This document shows, piece by piece, positions 32,001-64,000 of a stretch of 64,000 nt of DNA (position 1 is the stretch's first letter; each line of letters opens with the position of its first letter). Position numbers and translations under genes: made by a program. The notes below the pieces were generated by a model. That model saw only the letters and a list, made by a program, of their open reading frames with translations, was not told the DNA's origin and made no database searches. Source of the DNA: Otis tarda (lineage: Eukaryota; Chordata; Aves; Otidiformes; Otididae); contig CM048557.1 of NCBI GenBank assembly GCA_026413225.1, positions 60,254,987 through 60,318,986 on the forward strand, read 5' to 3'.

Positions 32001-35000
32001 ATTCAATTGCAGTGTTTCTTATCTGAGTCCTTTTGCAAATACCTCTCTAAGTGTATGAAAGACATCCATGGTGATTCATCCTCGCCATTTCTGGCTAGCG
32101 TGTGTCACTGAGCTGCCTCGTTAGAAAGGGGCGCAGTTAATGTAGTGTCTGACATACTGCTGGTGTCCCTTGGCAGACTGTATTTCATCTCTTGCCTTTG
32201 TTGGTGGTTTTCTTCTTGTGCTTGGAAGGCCTGTGATCTTTTGAGGATTGTTTGAGAAGGCGGTTTTCCACATCGTGAAGATTAGCAGTTAAAGCAGCTC
32301 CTCGTGTTTCAAGATGGTGCGTTCCATGATGTAATGAGATGTGTTCATGGTCTGAGCAGGGAATTAATGACTTGTAATTTGCAGCTAATACGAAATGAAA
32401 CAAGCAAGTGCCAGATGTAGGATGCTGAGCCTTGACATTTAATTAAGGAGGAACTAAGAGTGAAATTAGGGTTAAAAACCCTGAATAGACTGATTATTGT
32501 TACAAAACAGTGACCTGATAGATACATTTTGGAGATACAAAAAGCTCAAATTAGTATATACTACATCTTTTGTGGGATTTGTAGTGCTTGTAGATGACAG
32601 GGCCCACAGATATGGCTTGAGCCAGCCTTGTATTAGCTGTTCTTGCTAGGAAGATTATTTACTCTTTCTTGTACGCAGACACGTTATTCTATAATTTTCA
32701 ACTGTGCTGCCTGCTATCTGTATATTCAGAGGAAAAAGTTTAGGGAGAATTTGATTTGTCACATTGTTGTTGTTTACAGCCATTTTGTTTTTTAAAAATT
32801 GTGTTTTTGAAACAGTAATGATCAGACATTGGATACATTAAAAATTTATTTTCCAAGCTTTTAGTACTTGAAACTTGACTAATAAATAAATAAAATATAT
32901 CAATACATGGAAAGGATATTCTTAGGGAACCGTAATAAGGAAATAAAAATAAAAAATTAGAAGTGTTTTATTTGTTTATCTTTAGGACCCATGCTAACGT
33001 TTAGTCAAGGAAAAAAAAATCTTACGGGTTTCTTAGAAGAATGTTCTTCCTTGATAAGTTTTCTATGCAAAGAAGGATTCATATGGTTACGTGTTTCGGT
33101 TCAAGAATTCTTTGAGGTGATCTGCAGGGAAGTGACTTTTTAAAAAAAGTAGCTGAATAGGAAAAGCTATTTATGTTTAAGAGATCCTTAAATACAAGTT
33201 GAAGAGCTTAAGTAGTTACTGCTGATGTGTATATGTCCATAGGAGAATTTAGGCACAAATTGTGATGTCAGCATTACTGGTGCAATTGATCTGAAAGTTT
33301 TATAGGTAACAAAATACTTAAACTCATTAAAGATACAGCCACTTAAGTCGTTTGTGTATGATGAGATTATCTCAGCAGTTACATGACTGGAAACGCAGTA
33401 GGCTTAGCTCTATTTTTTTATGCTTTCTTTGGTTCAGATTCTTGCTATTCTCAATCTGTTTTTTTTCCACTGGAGTTCATGTTAGGCAATTCTGCAGAAA
33501 CCTCTTTAGTAGGTGTTATTGTAGGGCTTTTTGTGTTGATCTATCCCAGTGCATTAATTTTTGTGCATTTGAAAAAAACGTGATTTTTAAAAGTGTTTGA
33601 AAAGTATTAAGTAACTTTTGTACTTTAGCATACTCTATGGTGTGGTATATAAGCCAGGAGGGTAATACTCAAGATCTATATGGGCACATTTTCAATATGA
33701 TACATTGCTTAAGCCAGCTGACTAGTCTGTTGCGTTGCATGGGTTTTTTTCCCCATTTTCCAGCCAAGGCTTTGTGTGTCTTTATTTTTTGGTTTGTTTT
33801 CAATTGTACATTGAATTCAAAATTGGTGTTTGAGTCTAGAATTCCTGCTCTGTAAGCAGGTAACACTTGCAGTGCAGTGAACTGATGATAAGAAGCCTCT
33901 GACTATGCCCTTTTTTTTCTTTGTGTGGAAATATAAAAGAAGAAAGAATTAACTTTTTTGAAAAGTGACAATAGGAAGGCTCTTTTCTTCTCTATACGTT
34001 CATCTCTGCTTCCTGCATACAAGGTTTGCTGCCTCAGGGTATGCAAAATTAATTATGTGATTATTTATTCAAATATGGTCTTTGGTGAATAGGTATGCCC
34101 TTTTGTAAAATACATTTTTTAAAAATAATGGAAATAGCACCACACCTCCGCACTATTCTTAAGATATTAGATATTTATTTGTTAATCTTACTCCTACAAA
34201 ATCAGACCTGATAGCATGATAAATTACATGTTTGTTATCCTCTCATTTCCTAAATAATTCTCACAGGCGTAATCTGTAAAACTCTTAACAACATTGTCCA
34301 AATTTTCTGCAGTGTTTCATACGGAGATCATTTAAGTAGACACTCTACAAAACCTATGCAGAAAGATTTATTCCTCTCTTGTCAGTGGGAGAGATTAGGT
34401 TTCTAACAGTTTTCACGAGAGGAAGCTTAAGAATCCCTCTCCCAGACTGTGTGGACAGACCTTCCAATCAGTCTGTTTTTATGTACCTTTTGACATGACA
34501 CCAGCTCCAGTGTAGTTGTTTCTACTGGTAGCTCTGAGGCAGTGAAAGCTTATAGCCACATTTGGTTTAAAATGAGGTGGCTTCTGAGATGAGATGAGAA
34601 GCATGTACATGTAAAGCAAGTCTACTGCTGTGATAGGCTTTAAGCATGTTTTTGCTCTGTTGGGTTTAAATCTGCTTTTCTTTTCTTCAAAAACTTCTGT
34701 ACTGCCTTAGCTTTCCTTAATTGTGACTGCAGTGTATTCAGCTGCAGCCATGTGCCTGATTCTGTATCTATGATCTGACAGCCTTTTTTCCTTACGCTAA
34801 TAAATCAGCGTCCGTTTCACACCTCGGATGTAATTGTGCACATAGATGTGTCTTTTGGATGGATTTCATATGTTTGATGGGTTCTTCTTGGGCTACTTCA
34901 TTGTTTTTGCACGAAGGCATAACCATTGCAAGGCGCAATGTAGTTTTTGGTATTACTTTCTTGGGTTTGTGTGTTCTTTTTGTAACAGTGAATGGCTGTT

Positions 35001-37247
35001 AATTTATCTGTATTCATCACCTAGAATTCATTTAACTTCTACTGTGGTGGTTAAAATGTGCAACTTTTTTTTTTAAACAACATCTATACATGCATTACAT
35101 TCATACATGCACACACCTGCATTCCATCTTTGGTGTAGAATGACTACAAAATATTGAAGCACGCAGAAGGAATTACTACCACTCTTTACATAAGATAGAC
35201 AAATGATCACATACTTATTTTGGAATGCTGTAGACAAACTGTACGTGTTTAAAAAATCATATTTCTCAGAACTTCCGTAATACAAACTGGAAGTCCCTAT
35301 TCATTAGATGTCCTCTGCTGGTTTTGTTTCCTTGTGATCAAAGGATCAGTTCTTTGCATTCAGGATAGAAGTTGTTAATTGAAGGCGTGAGAAAGCATGC
35401 TGACAATAATTAGAGTTGAGCTTTATGCTGAAGTTAGCATAATCCATAACAATTTAATATATGACTGCACGTTAGGAGCATTTATTTACACATTTGACTT
35501 ACATTAAATTGCAGTTCATTTTTGTACACAATTTTAGTGAGTATGTGCTTTAAAAATGCCATTTAAGCATTCTGAGTAATAGTCCTTAGGTTGTAAATGG
35601 GAAATGTGTAAATATTTTGCTCATCCAGTTTTGGCGAGTTGATTTCTTACACCATGCTAGACTAGATGTTTTATACAGATGTATATGCTCTGTATTACAT
35701 ATATTTGTGAATATTAAGTTCTTGCAGTAAACTGTGGTAAAACCCAATTCATTGCTTCCCCAAATTAACTGTGTGTTCAAACAAAAGATTATTACAAAAT
35801 AATCCAGTGTAGTGTACAACTTTTTGTGACAAATGGGTATGCCTGTTACGTATCGCGTTATAGGAGATCATAACAGAGAGGAAAAAAAACAACTTTTTTT
35901 TTTTTTTTAAATACGATGCGAGAGCATAAGAGCACATCCTTTGCTGTTGTCAGGAAGTGGTGCATATGTGCATGTTCCTTATAGCACTCTTATTCAAGGT
36001 TTAAGTGGTTGTAATTTTTTTTGCTTTCTTCTATAACTAGACTTGTTTCTGTACAGTTTTAATACGTTGTAGCTAATTTATCATTTAGCTAGTTCATCAA
36101 AGCTTCCTCAAATATCTTCATGTAGATCTGATAATTTATTGCTTTTCAAAAATCTTTCCTCCTTTATTCTAATTTATACTTCCTATTACACTCAAAGATA
36201 TTTGTATCTTAAGTATAAAAGAGCAATTCCTGAATTTTTTATTTTCATTATGGAACATTTTTCTGGTGACACTTAAAAGGAATCAAGTGATTTCTGTGTC
36301 TTCTATTTATATTTTTACATTGTTATACTTGTATGTCACATCAGTAACATATATAAGCATATATAAGATTACCTCAGTTTCTGAGCTTTTTAGGATATTG
36401 ATTTGCATTTTGTGGAGGTGTTTGCAAACATCCAGAAATTTGCTAGCCTTAATGTAGTGCATGAGATACTGACAAAATAGCACAGTGAAATGTTTCTTGC
36501 AAGGGTTATGTTGTGCAAACCATTTTTTCCAGCACCAGACAGCTGTTGCAACTTCATCAGAACAGCTGCATCTAGATCTGTAGGCAATTGAATGTCTATA
36601 TGTAACTGTAGAGTTACAGTAATGAATGTAAAGTGATCTTAGGGGGCAGTTGTTATTTTCAAAACATACAGTAATAATTGCTTTTGTAGCCCTTGGAAAA
36701 GGATGGAGATGGTATTTCCTTCTTACGGGAAAGGATTTCCATTTTTCTTACTGATTTTTCTCACGATTGATCAGCTGTTTTAGAGGGTTGGATGGTATTT
36801 CTTCAAATTCCTCAAGCTTTAGTTTGTGGCTATTTGTAAAGACAGTTGTAGATCAGTGGCATCTGCAATAACTATATTATAGTGTATGCTTTATACACTA
36901 GCTACTTTGTTTGCTTTTGCACATCCTGGGGGTACAGCCTGATTCTTCAGTGCTCATTAGAAATTCTTCTGCCGTATTGTAATACAGATTTTATTTTCAG
37001 TTCTTGTTTGGCTTATGAATTAGTGCTAACATTAACTCTGGAAGTAGAGGCTGGAGAACTTGAAACACTGTTCAAACTTGGGACTTAAAACACTGTAAAA
37101 ATTGTGCAAGAATACCATTACATTCTGAATATATATTTCAAATTTGTGTGTTTTAATGACTTCTTAAAGGAAAGCTTTATTCAGTTATAGAGAATTGCTT
37201 ATTTTATTTTTACTTCTGGATTAACTAGTGTACTCTTCCATTTCAGA

Positions 37248-63592
<26,345 letters not shown>

Positions 63593-64000
63593 GTAAGAAG
63601 CCCTACAATATTCTTACAAAAATAGGTATCACTAGTAGGGTTTGGGATAAAAGAAGTACGATAAGTAATAAACCGACAAACCCCCAAGTGATTGCTAGTC
63701 CCCTACTTAAGATGTTTAAAGCATATGCTTAAGGCATCATTCCGTAACTCTTTTGTGAATTATGCTTAATTTTAAGCAAGTGCCTAAGTCTGACCAGTAA
63801 AGAGCATTGCCTTTTATGATATCAAGCAGTCTCTGGCTTTGGACCTTCTGACTATTACAGTAGATATGAAACTTCCAGAATCTTATGTTCTTGTAAACAC
63901 TGATTAAAAAACCAAGAACTTTTAAAGCCCAGTTACTTTATTGCAAAGGGCCCAGTCACCATAACTGCTGTACATTTTCAGATTCCCTTACAAGCGACTT
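63593..64000 (+). other. KLC1: Start of KLC1 intron 15, cut by the window edge
   Basis: About 400 bases of intron after GTAAGA; nothing recognised. Confidence 0.8.

Larger units (their letters stand above)
19459..37246 (+). other. KLC1: KLC1 intron 1
   Basis: About 17.8 kb separating the 5' UTR exon from the first coding exon. The first 500 bases are still part of the CpG island. It contains a CR1 copy (25579-26046), a 27-base tandem duplication (22366-22416), an alternating TG/TA tract (about 21810-21866) and several poly-T runs (for example 27285-27307). No coding exon was recognised. Confidence 0.75.

Overview
The window is vertebrate nuclear DNA, almost certainly from a bird. Coding exons are short and split by long AT-rich introns with GT-AG boundaries. 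The only recognisable interspersed repeats are CR1-type LINE 3' ends, the typical avian retroposon. One dense CpG island marks a TATA-less housekeeping promoter. I cannot fix the species from sequence alone. The gene order COA8 then KLC1, both on the + strand, matches the order I know from human chromosome 14q32.

Layout. (1) 50-5210: the last three coding exons, stop codon and a likely poly(A) signal of COA8, a mitochondrial cytochrome c oxidase assembly factor. Its 5' exons lie before the window. (2) 5211-18600: about 13 kb between genes, mostly featureless. It holds one well-formed orphan exon (13986-14231, 82 open codons, strong splice sites) that fits neither neighbour, a small GC-richer block with a perfect 13-bp inverted repeat (9123-9160), and a CR1 remnant. 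(3) About 18770-19960: CpG island with Sp1-type GC boxes and a YY1-type motif, ending in the non-coding first exon of KLC1 (donor at 19459). (4) 19459-37246: a 17.8-kb first intron with one longer CR1 copy. (5) 37248-63592: fourteen coding exons of KLC1 (kinesin light chain 1), all in frame, giving about 616 residues before the gene runs off the right edge. Intron 12 starts with GC instead of GT.

KLC1 can be read completely from the start codon to the alternatively spliced C-terminal region. It shows a heptad-repeat domain (binds kinesin heavy chain), the LFP-acidic autoinhibitory motif, the TPR cargo-binding array, the serine equivalent to human Ser460, and a basic amphipathic segment in exon 14. 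COA8 and KLC1 have unrelated functions; their adjacency looks like conserved synteny, not a functional cluster. I found no CRISPR, operon, viral or prokaryotic content, and no clear new multi-gene system. The best unexplained items are the orphan exon, the intronic and intergenic perfect hairpins, the GC-AG intron and the candidate alternative 3' ends of KLC1.
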